The notes: generated by a model from the letters alone, not told the origin. Counted from the first letter of the stretch, positions 8,347 to 15,218 are shown. The stretch: 22,991 bases of DNA from Wenyingzhuangia sp. (GCA_020628175.1 JAHDFK010000022.1:1-22991), one strand, 5' to 3'. Program-made: numbers and translations.

Positions 8347-9682
8347 TCAGTGGTAAAATCCACGTTTTATTTTTAAAACTATCTTTCTCTTGATACAAAT
8401 CCACCGTGGGATTTATATATTGTTGATGTAACCTACCATTTAAAGCCACATAACACTCTGCAAAAACTTGTATATTCTGATGTCCTTGGCTTTTAAAATG
8501 ATCTCCCAATAAATGTGCATACTCCACTATAAAATCGGGTTGAAAACTCATTTGTTTGATTTGAAAAGAAGTTAAAAAATCGGAATTATTTACCTGAAAA
8601 AACGCACCGGTTTTACCATCTTTAATAGTAAAAGTAATCGCTCCAACTTTTTCAATTAACATCACTCTCCAAGAAAAACGAAAGCCCTGCTCTGTCCAAA
8701 ACAACTCACCAGGATACAACAAATTTCTGAACGGCAAAATTAATTGAATTAATATAAATAGACTAATTATAAATAGCGTTTTTTTAAGATGTTTAAAGTT
8801 ATATACCAACACGGTTGATGATACCTTGTAATTTAAAAGATCGGTACTGTTTTTTAAAAAATTAATAAACCTATGATGTAGTGTGCTATCAAAAAATATG
8901 AGTGTTGCACAAATCATAATGTAAGGAAACATACCTATAGAAAATAGCACTCTTGTAAATAAATGGAAAATAACCACCACCACAAATGCATAGGGTCTTG
9001 TTTTTTTATTCCATAATAGAAATGGGATTGATAAATCATACAATGCTCCACTCCAACTCATGCTGTAGTGAAACCAATTCTGATTCATAAAACTACCTAT
9101 AATAGGTAAGTCTGTTTTTGTAGACAACCATATTTTTAAAGGTTGGGCTCGTAGCAACCAATCAGAATTTAATTTAGCCAGACCTGCATAAAAATATACA
9201 ATAGATAAGAGCACTTTTATAACATCAACTGTCCAAGAAGGTATTTTTGTATATTCTTTTTTTCTATGCTTAGCATCTAACGAAAAAGTGGCATGCAAAG
9301 GCAAAAAGCACAATAAAAAGCTTAAAATACTTACGAAATAGTAGTGATTTAGGTAAGTTGTTTTGTCTATAAGCTCGATATATGTAAAACTTAAAAAAAA
9401 GGTAATGATGGCTATTCTATACTTATAACCTAAAATAATAGCTATACAGGCTCCCATAGCTATTGCAAATACAGCATAGGTATATATTCCTAATGTTTTT
9501 ACCCATGAAAATCCATAATAGGTAAAATGCCATTTTGGGAGGATGTAAAAATTTTCTACCCACCCCATACTTATAAAACGGATAAGACTCCATAGCATTA
9601 ATACACCAAAAATTACACGAAAAGCAGCTAAAGTAGCTGCTTCTGTGTAAGAATTTTTAATATATTTTAAAATTGAATTCAT
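8324..9682 (-). CDS. HTTM / vitamin K-dependent gamma-carboxylase-like membrane protein
   Basis: A 452-residue integral membrane protein with several N-terminal helices and a soluble C-terminal part. Family marks of gamma-glutamyl carboxylase (HTTM) are WHFTYYGFSWV (51-61), DKTTYLNHYYF with H113, YFYAGLAKLNSDW with K170, FSWRVMLIEKVG, and the C-terminal YVALNGRLHQQYINPTVDL. In the human enzyme the Lys in the KLxxDW segment is the catalytic base and a His in the NH-Y segment assists it; both positions appear kept here, judged by eye from memory. Such genes regularly sit between imelysin and TonB receptor genes in flavobacteria, so a role in iron uptake, perhaps modifying a neighbour, is inferred. 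Its start lies 3 bp after the imelysin stop and its end overlaps the receptor gene. Confidence 0.8.
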   Translation of the reverse strand: MNSILKYIKNSYTEAATLAAFRVIFGVLMLWSLIRFISMGWVENFYILPKWHFTYYGFSWVKTLGIYTYAVFAIAMGACIAIILGYKYRIAIITFFLSFTYIELIDKTTYLNHYYFVSILSFLLCFLPLHATFSLDAKHRKKEYTKIPSWTVDVIKVLLSIVYFYAGLAKLNSDWLLRAQPLKIWLSTKTDLPIIGSFMNQNWFHYSMSWSGALYDLSIPFLLWNKKTRPYAFVVVVIFHLFTRVLFSIGMFPYIMICATLIFFDSTLHHRFINFLKNSTDLLNYKVSSTVLVYNFKHLKKTLFIISLFILIQLILPFRNLLYPGELFWTEQGFRFSWRVMLIEKVGAITFTIKDGKTGAFFQVNNSDFLTSFQIKQMSFQPDFIVEYAHLLGDHFKSQGHQNIQVFAECYVALNGRLHQQYINPTVDLYQEKDSFKNKTWILPLNDEIKGF

Positions 9683-9685
9683 TCT

Positions 9686-10969
9686 TTAATCACCATCACC
9701 GTCCACAAAATCAACCTTTACATTTAATTGCTGAAACATGTTTGTTTTGGTTAATACAATATATTCTTGAATAACATTAAATGTATTTAATAATTTAACA
9801 TTATCTTGAGCAATTTGAACACTAAAATCATCATTTAGTAATGCAACAGCTTCATCAATTACCGTGTATTGTGTAGCTGCTAATTCTGTTATTGCAACTT
9901 CTTTTCTTTGATCGCTATCCCAAACGGTAGCATTTAAAGATTCTAGATACGATTTGATGCTATGTCCTTTTTTAGAATTGTCGCTAAAAGCATTTCCTTC
10001 GTAAAAATTTTGCAATGCTTTATAAGCCTCTAAAAACAAGATTTTAGAATTTTGTGAGCTGTAAAAAGATTCAACAGCTTTTTCATTTTCAATACCATTT
10101 CTTTTACCAGAAGGTGTTGCTATTTTAGCTTCTCTAAAACCTTTTTCTAAGTAGTTTAAATAATCATTAATCAACTTATCAAAAGAAGCCGATGCATCAG
10201 AACCATCGTTGCTAATTACTGTAGCACTGTTAGCATCCCAGTAAGTAGTTACCTCGTTGGTTAAAGCAACCATTCTATCTACAACTTTAGTTAAATATGT
10301 CTTGTAATTTGCACTTTTAGCGTTTGTTGTATAGAAACTTATAATTTCTGAATTTGAAGTTGCCAAACCGTTTACAAAATAATCTACCACAGCAAAACCT
10401 TGCTCATCTGCTCTACCGCTAATCGAAAAATCTATGTTGTCTATTGTTAATGTTCTGTTTTCAAATGCTACAAAATTTCCAGCCTCATCAACAATTTTCT
10501 TTTTAGAAACTTCGTTAATATTGTCTAAAATATTGGTATCATCTTCTTCAGAATTTTCTGCATTTATAGAAGTTTCAAAATCTACAGGATAACTATTCAT
10601 AAAAGTTCTGTAGTTTAATTCTTCTGCTTTACCAAATTCAAACATCGCAACATGTTGCCATCCTTTTTGTGCTGTAAATAAAGCTTCTTGTAAAGCTACT
10701 AAAGTTGTTTCTGATGGACTATCTACAAAAACAGTTTCTGCCTTTTTCAACGCTGCTAATTGACTTGTAAAATTGGCATAACTAGGAACAATAATGTTGT
10801 TTACCCAATTGGTTAATACACTTTTTCTACTAAAAGCATCAGACAATGTACCTGTAACAGTAACTGGATTTACAACGGGACCTGTACCTTCATCAACTTT
10901 AGTGTCATCTCCTGAACAAGAAAATAAAATTCCTGATAAAATTCCTAATCCTACAACAAATTTCCTCAT
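9686..10969 (-). CDS. Imelysin-family (M75/IrpA-like) lipoprotein
   Basis: A 427-residue lipoprotein of the imelysin/EfeO-like helical-bundle family connected to iron uptake. The N-terminus has a lipobox LFSC with Cys18 followed by SGDD, predicting an anchored, probably periplasmic or surface protein. The duplicated helical architecture is visible, with the long helices around residues 50-120 and 215-340. Where classical family members carry a GxHxxE metal-site motif, this protein has QGFAVVDYFVNG (about 190-201): the His is replaced by Ala and the Glu by Asp, so metal binding there may be weakened or different. The acidic tail VDFVDGDGD is notable. Second in the operon; a hairpin and its own -7 box precede it, so it may be expressed partly on its own. 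Confidence 0.8.
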   Translation of the reverse strand: MRKFVVGLGILSGILFSCSGDDTKVDEGTGPVVNPVTVTGTLSDAFSRKSVLTNWVNNIIVPSYANFTSQLAALKKAETVFVDSPSETTLVALQEALFTAQKGWQHVAMFEFGKAEELNYRTFMNSYPVDFETSINAENSEEDDTNILDNINEVSKKKIVDEAGNFVAFENRTLTIDNIDFSISGRADEQGFAVVDYFVNGLATSNSEIISFYTTNAKSANYKTYLTKVVDRMVALTNEVTTYWDANSATVISNDGSDASASFDKLINDYLNYLEKGFREAKIATPSGKRNGIENEKAVESFYSSQNSKILFLEAYKALQNFYEGNAFSDNSKKGHSIKSYLESLNATVWDSDQRKEVAITELAATQYTVIDEAVALLNDDFSVQIAQDNVKLLNTFNVIQEYIVLTKTNMFQQLNVKVDFVDGDGD

Positions 10970-10998
10970 TATTAATTTTTATTAATTCTAATTAAATG

Positions 10999-11006
10999 CA
11001 AATATA
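10999..11006 (-). promoter_or_regulatory. Candidate -7 box ahead of the imelysin gene
   Basis: CAAATATA reads TATATTTG on the minus strand, a perfect TAnnTTTG box 29 nt before the imelysin start. No TTG -33 element is visible at 17-23 bp. It lies just beyond the hairpin at 11011-11040. Confidence 0.35.
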
Positions 11007-11010
11007 TACA

Positions 11011-11040
11011 AAAATAGGTTAGCGATAACTAACCTATTTT
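11011..11040 (-). terminator. Hairpin between DUF4856 and imelysin genes
   Basis: AAAATAGGTTAG pairs perfectly with CTAACCTATTTT (12 bp) around a 6-nt loop. On the minus strand the second arm ends in TTTT followed by T, so it can act as a weak intrinsic terminator or attenuator 18 bp after the DUF4856 stop, lowering transcription into the rest of the operon. Confidence 0.6.
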
Positions 11041-11058
11041 ATACTTTTTATGAATTCA

Positions 11059-12228
11059 TTATTCTGCAGCTTGTGCAACTGTAAAATCAAATTTAGCAGC
11101 AATTTTAGTAGATAAATCATCTAATGTTTCTGCCGTAATATCCCAAAATCCGTTTCCTGCTTCTAAAGTTGCAATGTAACCATCAACTTCGGCTTTTGTA
11201 AATAATGGTGTTTCACCGTCTAATGTTAAAAATTGTAGTGAATACACAAATCCGTAACCTTCTGATAAACCATGGAAAGCTTCTTCTCTAGTTTCTAACT
11301 TGTCTTTACTTTGTTGTAAATAATATACAGCTCTTATTCCTACTACATTTGCAATTTCTTTTCTAATAATGCTAATTTGGGCATCTCTTAACGTATAATC
11401 TTTATCTACAATAGCCTTACGTCCTGTTCCAAAAGCTGTAAAAATAGTATTTGCAATTCCTTTAAAATCCAAATCTCCTTCTACTCTACCAATGTATTTT
11501 TGTAACAAGCTATCATCATCAGCATCTAAACCGTATACATAACCATAAGCTTCATCCCAGTGGTGCTCCATAGTTGTATATGTTTTTCCTTCTGCAACAG
11601 TATCTGCATCATTCGCTGCTCTATAGTTTCCCGAATTATCTAATTCGTCATCTAATCTATTTAAATAATGGTTAGAAACCTGGTCTACAACCAAACCTCC
11701 AATTAAACCTTTGTAAAACGCTTGGTTGTATTCCAATCCTTTAGCGTTTACATATCTCTCTTTATCGGCAACACCTGGTGTTCCTACTGTCGCTACATCT
11801 GCTGGTTTTTTTGCTATTGTAGGTTGTACTTCAGAAATAAAACTTGCTAAATAACCATCAAACGTTTTTTTAATTTCATCAGAAGCTGCTGTTGCACCTT
11901 TATCAAAAATACCAATAGAGTTGGCTACTTTGCTTCTAACAACTTTTCCTGTTCCATTTAAGTCAGCATCTGTAAACCCTTCTCCTTCTTTAAATCTTTT
12001 TTCTAAATCTGCTAAAGTTACTTCGGTATCACTTAACAAACCTCCTATTTCGTTTACTTGCTTTAAACGTGTTGTTTGCCCTCCAAAGCTTACCGTAGAT
12101 TCTCCGTTTCTTGTAAATACATATGTGTCTGCATTTGCTATATCACCTATAATATCTTCATTCTTACAAGAAGTAAATAATGTTGCTGCTGCTAATAGAG
12201 TTGCGAAAGTAATTTTTGTAATTTTCAT
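11059..12228 (-). CDS. DUF4856 lipoprotein, first gene of iron operon
   Basis: About 389 residues. The start is placed at the ATG giving MKITKITF, because this yields a standard lipoprotein signal with LFTSC (Cys21); a longer frame upstream would run back into the promoter. The body matches my recollection of DUF4856, a family of exported proteins encoded next to imelysin, HTTM and TonB receptor genes in Bacteroidota. Two related elements are visible, HHWDEAYGYVY (~221-231) and HGLSEGYGFVY (~318-328), suggesting an internal repeat of helical hairpins, as in imelysin. Function is unknown; the conserved neighbourhood suggests binding or handling iron at the cell surface. It is preceded by the best promoter match in the window. 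Confidence 0.8.
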   Translation of the reverse strand: MKITKITFATLLAAATLFTSCKNEDIIGDIANADTYVFTRNGESTVSFGGQTTRLKQVNEIGGLLSDTEVTLADLEKRFKEGEGFTDADLNGTGKVVRSKVANSIGIFDKGATAASDEIKKTFDGYLASFISEVQPTIAKKPADVATVGTPGVADKERYVNAKGLEYNQAFYKGLIGGLVVDQVSNHYLNRLDDELDNSGNYRAANDADTVAEGKTYTTMEHHWDEAYGYVYGLDADDDSLLQKYIGRVEGDLDFKGIANTIFTAFGTGRKAIVDKDYTLRDAQISIIRKEIANVVGIRAVYYLQQSKDKLETREEAFHGLSEGYGFVYSLQFLTLDGETPLFTKAEVDGYIATLEAGNGFWDITAETLDDLSTKIAAKFDFTVAQAAE

Positions 12229-12274
12229 TGATCTTTTATTTAGACTTGTTTTAAGTAATTTGCTTTTTCTTTGG

Positions 12275-12304
12275 CAAATATACAGATCAATTCTAAATAA
12301 CAAA
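12275..12304 (-). promoter_or_regulatory. Promoter of the DUF4856-imelysin-HTTM-receptor operon
   Basis: On the minus strand TTTG (12304-12301), an 18-bp spacer and TATATTTG (12282-12275) match the Bacteroidota consensus TTTG-N17-23-TAnnTTTG. The predicted start point near 12270 gives a leader of about 42 nt. No Fur box in the E. coli style was seen near it. Confidence 0.7.
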
Positions 12305-12335
12305 TACTTATTTTAATTTATTATAAATAAATATA

Positions 12336-12349
12336 CGAAAACGTTTTCG
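12336..12349. promoter_or_regulatory. Perfect 14-bp palindrome CGAAAACGTTTTCG
   Basis: CGAAAACGTTTTCG is a perfect palindrome, with ATAT flanking it symmetrically one base further out on both sides. It lies 7 bp past the HMG-CoA lyase stop and about 32 bp upstream of the -33 box of the iron operon. The central CG flanked by A and T runs looks like a LacI-family operator. It could instead be a weak hairpin ending the lyase transcript, but there is no loop and no good U run. Confidence 0.45.
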
Positions 12350-12356
12350 AATATAA

Positions 12357-13226
12357 TTAATGATTAAATACGTCTAAGGCAGCATTGTAGGTACTCTCAA
12401 AACGGAGTGTATTTACGCCTGTATGTACTTTGTGTTGGGTAAAATAAGACAACATTTTTTCGGTAGGCATGTTCCCTGTTAAAGCATCGGTAGCCATAGG
12501 ACAGCCTCCATAACCTTTAATAGCTCCATCAAAGCGGGTACAACCACTTGTATAAGCAGCATGAATTTTAGTATGCCATTGTTGAGGGGTTGTGTGTAAA
12601 TGTGCTCCAAACTCAACATTTGGATACATAGGTATTAAGTTAGAAAATAAATAAGAAATACTTTCTGGGTTCGCAGTACCTACAGTGTCTGAAAGTGATA
12701 ATATATCCACCCCAATAGCTGTTAATTTTTCTACCCACTCCCCTACAATTTCTACATTCCAAGGATCTCCATAAGGATTACCAAAGCCCATAGATAAATA
12801 GGTTACTACTTTTTTATTGTGTTTTTGCGCTATTTCTAAAATAGCTTGTAATACCTTAAAACTTTCTGCAATGGTTTTGTTAGTATTTCGAACTTGAAAA
12901 ATTTCGGAAATAGAAAACGGATAACCTAAGTACGTAATTTCGTCAAAAGCACAGGCATTGGTTGCGCCTCTTGTATTGGCAACAATTGCCAATAATTTAC
13001 TCTTGGTAGTATCTAAATTTAATTGGCTTAAAACTTTACTCGTATCTGCCATTTGAGGAATGGCTTTAGGAGATACAAAACTTCCAAAATCAACCGTATC
13101 AAAACCACACTGTAAAATAGCATTTATATAAGCGGCTTTTTTTTCTGTGCTGATAAAATTTTTAATGCCCTGCATAGCATCTCTAGGACATTCTATTAAT
13201 TTTACGGAAGGTTGTTTCAAATCCAT
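12357..13226 (-). CDS. Hydroxymethylglutaryl-CoA lyase
   Basis: A 289-residue TIM-barrel enzyme that cleaves 3-hydroxy-3-methylglutaryl-CoA to acetyl-CoA and acetoacetate, the last step of leucine breakdown, in the cytoplasm. Visible marks: ECPRDAMQG (12-20; R15 and D16 for catalysis and metal), SDTVG (179-183), HLH (H209, H211, metal ligands), and GGCPMATDALTGN (240-252), with the active-site Cys242 and N252. The lyase motifs differ slightly from the usual (ECPRDAMQG for EVGPRDGLQ, GNPYGDP for GCPYEG), as in other Bacteroidota lyases. No leucine-pathway partners are next to it. Its start codon is only 4 nt from a -7 box. Other members of the HMGL-like aldolase family are the alternative. Confidence 0.85.
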   Translation of the reverse strand: MDLKQPSVKLIECPRDAMQGIKNFISTEKKAAYINAILQCGFDTVDFGSFVSPKAIPQMADTSKVLSQLNLDTTKSKLLAIVANTRGATNACAFDEITYLGYPFSISEIFQVRNTNKTIAESFKVLQAILEIAQKHNKKVVTYLSMGFGNPYGDPWNVEIVGEWVEKLTAIGVDILSLSDTVGTANPESISYLFSNLIPMYPNVEFGAHLHTTPQQWHTKIHAAYTSGCTRFDGAIKGYGGCPMATDALTGNMPTEKMLSYFTQHKVHTGVNTLRFESTYNAALDVFNH

Positions 13227-13230
13227 AGTT

Positions 13231-13238
13231 CAAATATA
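13231..13238 (-). promoter_or_regulatory. Candidate -7 box of HMG-CoA lyase gene
   Basis: CAAATATA reads TATATTTG on the minus strand. Four bases separate it from the start codon, so transcription would begin at or next to the ATG. No convincing -33 element is present. Confidence 0.45.
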
Positions 13239-13325
13239 ATTGAATATCTAGTTTTTAAAACATCTAAACCTTTTTAAATAGCATTTGTTTTTTAAGAAAG
13301 CCAATCTTTAAATGTTTTAACTTTT

Positions 13326-13730
13326 TTACCCAAGGTGATTGCAGCATTTGTTGTTATTACATTCACAATACTTTAAATTATATATGTGTAGTACAGAAAG
13401 TGAAAGGGCCACAATGTAGGTTATAATTTCTGGCAATGCTATAAACTCTATTTTTTCGTTAATAACTAACAAAAATAAGATGGTCCAATTTATCCATAGA
13501 GCAGGTTTTATATAAAATTTTGAAGTAGTTTTCGCAGAACGAGCAACTGCTAGAAAAGAAACAATTAAAAAAAGATAATCTAAATTAGACCACCAAATTC
13601 GACTTTTATCACCATGTAAAACACTTGTTTGGGTAATAAAAATAAAAGGGGTAGCTAAACAATGAATAACACATAAACTACTAGCTATGGCACCGTAGGT
13701 GTCTGGCTTTTTAAAAATTAATTTAATCAT
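13326..13730 (-). CDS. MerC-domain membrane protein
   Basis: A 134-residue inner-membrane protein with four predicted helices. The start is set at the ATG giving MIKLIFKKPDTYG; a longer frame upstream would read through the operators and the divergent gene. MerC family features are the first helix with ASSLCVIHCLATP (C20, H23, C24), where the CxxxC-type pair binds the metal, and further helices near 50-64, 76-91 and 98-117. The C-terminal YCECNNNKCCNH (121-132) is an extra Cys/His cluster that may bind metal in the cytoplasm. Known MerC proteins carry Hg(II), but without merA or merR nearby and with a Fur-type regulator diverging from it, zinc or another divalent metal is more likely. It shares a control region with that regulator. 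Confidence 0.75.
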   Translation of the reverse strand: MIKLIFKKPDTYGAIASSLCVIHCLATPFIFITQTSVLHGDKSRIWWSNLDYLFLIVSFLAVARSAKTTSKFYIKPALWINWTILFLLVINEKIEFIALPEIITYIVALSLSVLHIYNLKYCECNNNKCCNHLG

Positions 13731-13742
13731 ACTTTTTATTAA

Positions 13743-13757
13743 TGCAACTAAGTTGCA
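13743..13757. promoter_or_regulatory. Operator 1 of merC/Fur-type regulator region
   Basis: TGCAACTAAGTTGCA is a perfect 7-1-7 palindrome. It overlaps the -7 box of the merC-type gene, where a bound repressor would block transcription. Fur-family regulators commonly bind 7-1-7 sites, so the divergent regulator is the likely ligand. Confidence 0.65.
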
Positions 13758-13785
13758 AATGTAATTATATAATTTGTTTATGCAA
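13756..13785 (-). promoter_or_regulatory. Promoter of the MerC-type gene
   Basis: On the minus strand TTG (13785-13783), a 19-bp spacer and TACATTTG (13763-13756) fit the Bacteroidota consensus. The predicted transcript starts about 20 nt before the gene. Operator 2 covers the -33 box and operator 1 touches the -7 box. Confidence 0.55.
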
Positions 13786-13804
13786 CTTAGTTGTAATAAG
13801 TTTG
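13773..13804 (+). promoter_or_regulatory. Promoter of the Fur-family regulator
   Basis: TTTG (13773-13776), a 20-bp spacer and TAAGTTTG (13797-13804) match the consensus. Operator 2 fills the spacer, suggesting autoregulation. The ATG at 13810 lies 5 nt after the box, so the mRNA may be leaderless. Confidence 0.55.
13781..13795. promoter_or_regulatory. Operator 2 of merC/Fur-type regulator region
   Basis: TGCAACTTAGTTGTA repeats operator 1 with one arm mismatch, centred 38 bp away. It lies between the -33 and -7 boxes of the regulator gene and over the -33 box of the merC-type gene. Confidence 0.6.
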
Positions 13805-13809
13805 TATGT

Positions 13810-14190
13810 ATGGGAATTATAAGAAAAACACAGTCTGTAGAAATTTTACTTTCTGAATTTAACAACAGTGTGGGTGCTATTTCGGCAATAGCATTAATCA
13901 AACGCCTAAATTCAGAACTAAACAAAACTACTATTTACAGAGTTTTAGACAAGCTTGAAGATGATGGGGTTCTACATTCTTTTCTCGACAAAAAAGGAAA
14001 TAAATGGTATGCTAAATGTAATACTTGTACAAACTCTAAACATTTTGATGTACATCCGCATTTTGAATGTTTAAGTTGTGGTAAGGTAGATTGTTTGAAC
14101 ATTAATGTGCTTATCCCTAATATTCCTAACAGAGAGGTTGTTGCTTCTCAAATTTTAATTCAAGGTAAATGTGAAAACTGTTTTGTTTAG
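13810..14190 (+). CDS. Fur-family metalloregulator, Zur-like
   Basis: A 126-residue transcription factor. The ATG at 13810 is preferred over an in-frame ATG at 13774, because the latter would lie inside the promoter and operator. The winged helix spans about residues 1-65 (LNKTTIYRVLDKLEDDGVLHSF, 38-59, holds the recognition helix). The metal/dimer part has HFDVHPHFECLSCGKVDCL (78-96): H78, H82 and H84 for the regulatory site, and C87/C90 with C121/C124 for the structural Cys4 zinc. An additional C70-x-x-C73 pair is unusual and gives seven Cys in all. Which metal it senses (Zn, Fe or other) is not decided by the sequence; the MerC-type partner favours zinc or a similar ion. It probably represses itself and the divergent gene. 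Confidence 0.8.
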   Translation: MGIIRKTQSVEILLSEFNNSVGAISAIALIKRLNSELNKTTIYRVLDKLEDDGVLHSFLDKKGNKWYAKCNTCTNSKHFDVHPHFECLSCGKVDCLNINVLIPNIPNREVVASQILIQGKCENCFV

Positions 14191-14221
14191 TGTCGAACTC
14201 ACTTTTCTATATATCCAAAAA

Positions 14222-14250
14222 AACACAAGCCAATGATTAAAGCTTGCGTT
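14222..14250 (-). terminator. Intrinsic terminator of the NTF2-like gene
   Basis: AACACAAGC and GCTTGCGTT form a 9-bp stem with one mismatch around an 11-nt loop. On the minus strand the stem runs directly into TTTT, a good U tract, 24 bp past the NTF2-like stop codon. It may also stop the convergent regulator transcript. Confidence 0.65.
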
Positions 14251-14274
14251 CTGAAAAATGAGAAAAACTATGAT

Positions 14275-14706
14275 TTATTTTACAAGCGTTACAAAATCTT
14301 GCAAAACTTTCCATGTTCCCTTTTCTCTCACTAAACTATAAAAGTTTTTCAAGGTAGGTTTTCCAGGACTAATTAATGTAATTTGTACTGTTGCCATATT
14401 TTCACCAACAAAATTTACGGCGTGGTATTCAGAAGTTCTAGTATAACCTCCAAATTTTTTATCTCTAATAAAAGATGTATACAAATTTTTATCTAAAACA
14501 CTTGTCCCTTGTTTTGCAGCATCAAAAAGTACTACTCTAAAATTATCACTCAATAAAGGCTGTAATGCATTAGCATCATTAATATCTCCAGCATGTATAT
14601 AGCTTTGTAGTGCTGCTTTTACTTCTTTTTCTAAAGTTTTGTTTTGCGATTGTAAACTACATGATAATGCAGTAAAAACAAATAGAATTAAAATTGTTTT
14701 TTTCAT
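14275..14706 (-). CDS. Exported NTF2-like (SnoaL/lumazine-binding type) protein
   Basis: A 143-residue protein. Residues 1-20 are a signal sequence (FVFTALSCSLQSQ; the Cys16 could also be a lipidation site). The remainder fits a single cone-shaped NTF2-like domain: an N-terminal helix LEKEVKAALQSYIHAGDINDANAL (25-48), then LLSDNFRVVLF and a curved sheet ending in FYSLVREKGTWKVLQDFVTLVK, the usual Trp-containing C-terminal strand pair of DUF4440/lumazine-binding_2 proteins. These often bind small hydrophobic ligands or act as accessory enzymes; no substrate can be named. It lies 52 bp downstream of marR on the same strand and has its own copy of the MarR-type site upstream, so it is a likely target of that regulator. 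Confidence 0.7.
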   Translation of the reverse strand: MKKTILILFVFTALSCSLQSQNKTLEKEVKAALQSYIHAGDINDANALQPLLSDNFRVVLFDAAKQGTSVLDKNLYTSFIRDKKFGGYTRTSEYHAVNFVGENMATVQITLISPGKPTLKNFYSLVREKGTWKVLQDFVTLVK

Positions 14707-14730
14707 GGTATAATGGTTTTTAATTAAATA

Positions 14731-14744
14731 GTTAGCTAAGCAAC
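14731..14744. promoter_or_regulatory. MarR-type site, copy 1 (before NTF2-like gene)
   Basis: GTTAGCTAAGCAAC, identical over all 14 bases to the copy before marR. It lies 25 bp upstream of the NTF2-like start codon, between that gene and the marR stop. No TAnnTTTG box is evident here. Confidence 0.6.
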
Positions 14745-14758
14745 CTTATGCTTAAATT

Positions 14759-15184
14759 TTAGTTTTCTAAATTTTCTCTAATTTTTAAAAGTGTGGTTTT
14801 AGTTACTTCTTTTTCAGTTTCAGATAAATTACCTAATCCTTTTTTTCTAATATCTATAATGGTGGGAAGTAATAGTTTAACCAATTCTTCTCCACTTTTA
14901 GTTAACGATAAGCTAAATTCACGTAAATCATCGGTGGTATTTTCCTTAATGATATAGTTTTTTGTCAATAAACTTTTTATCATTCTAGAAATTGTAGGTT
15001 TATCTTTTACCAAAATAGCTCCTACTTTAATTTGATTGATACCCTTATTTTCATAAATAACTTTAAGTACTAACCACTGCTCTATGGTTATATTTATGTT
15101 GTGCTCAGTTAAAATATTTTGACCAAATCGTCTAATTTTACGAGCTGTAAGTTCTATTTGAAAATATAAATTTTCTTCATTCAT
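14759..15184 (-). CDS. MarR-family transcriptional regulator
   Basis: A 141-residue winged-helix regulator. The dimerisation helices are at both ends; the DNA-binding part includes IEQWLVLKVIYENKGINQIKVGAILVKDKPTISRMIKSLLTKNYI (about 34-79) and the wing with NTTDDLREFSLSLTKSGEELV (84-104), a standard MarR pattern with the DxRxxxLxLTxxG-like wing. It probably represses its own gene, the downstream NTF2-like gene and the divergent aldo-keto reductase, because each is preceded by a copy of the same 14-bp site. Ligands of MarR proteins are usually phenolic or oxidising compounds; here unknown. The start codon lies 4 nt from a very good -7 box, so the ATG chosen is likely right and the mRNA possibly leaderless. 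Confidence 0.85.
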   Translation of the reverse strand: MNEENLYFQIELTARKIRRFGQNILTEHNINITIEQWLVLKVIYENKGINQIKVGAILVKDKPTISRMIKSLLTKNYIIKENTTDDLREFSLSLTKSGEELVKLLLPTIIDIRKKGLGNLSETEKEVTKTTLLKIRENLEN

Positions 15185-15188
15185 ACTG

Positions 15189-15218
15189 CAAAGATAGAAA
15201 ATTTAGTTAGCTAAGCAA
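15189..15218 (-). promoter_or_regulatory. Promoter of the marR gene
   Basis: On the minus strand TTG (15218-15216), a 19-bp spacer and TATCTTTG (15196-15189) match the Bacteroidota consensus. The -33 box lies inside the MarR-type site, consistent with autorepression. Confidence 0.65.

Noticed and set aside
11921..12316. Plus-strand 131-codon frame opposite the DUF4856 gene.
   Set aside because: It is antisense to a well-supported lipoprotein gene, and its product resembles no known protein.
13731..13925. Upstream extension of the merC-type frame to a start at 13925.
   Set aside because: It would run through two operators, both promoters and the start of the divergent regulator; MIKLIF at 13730 gives the normal MerC N-terminus.
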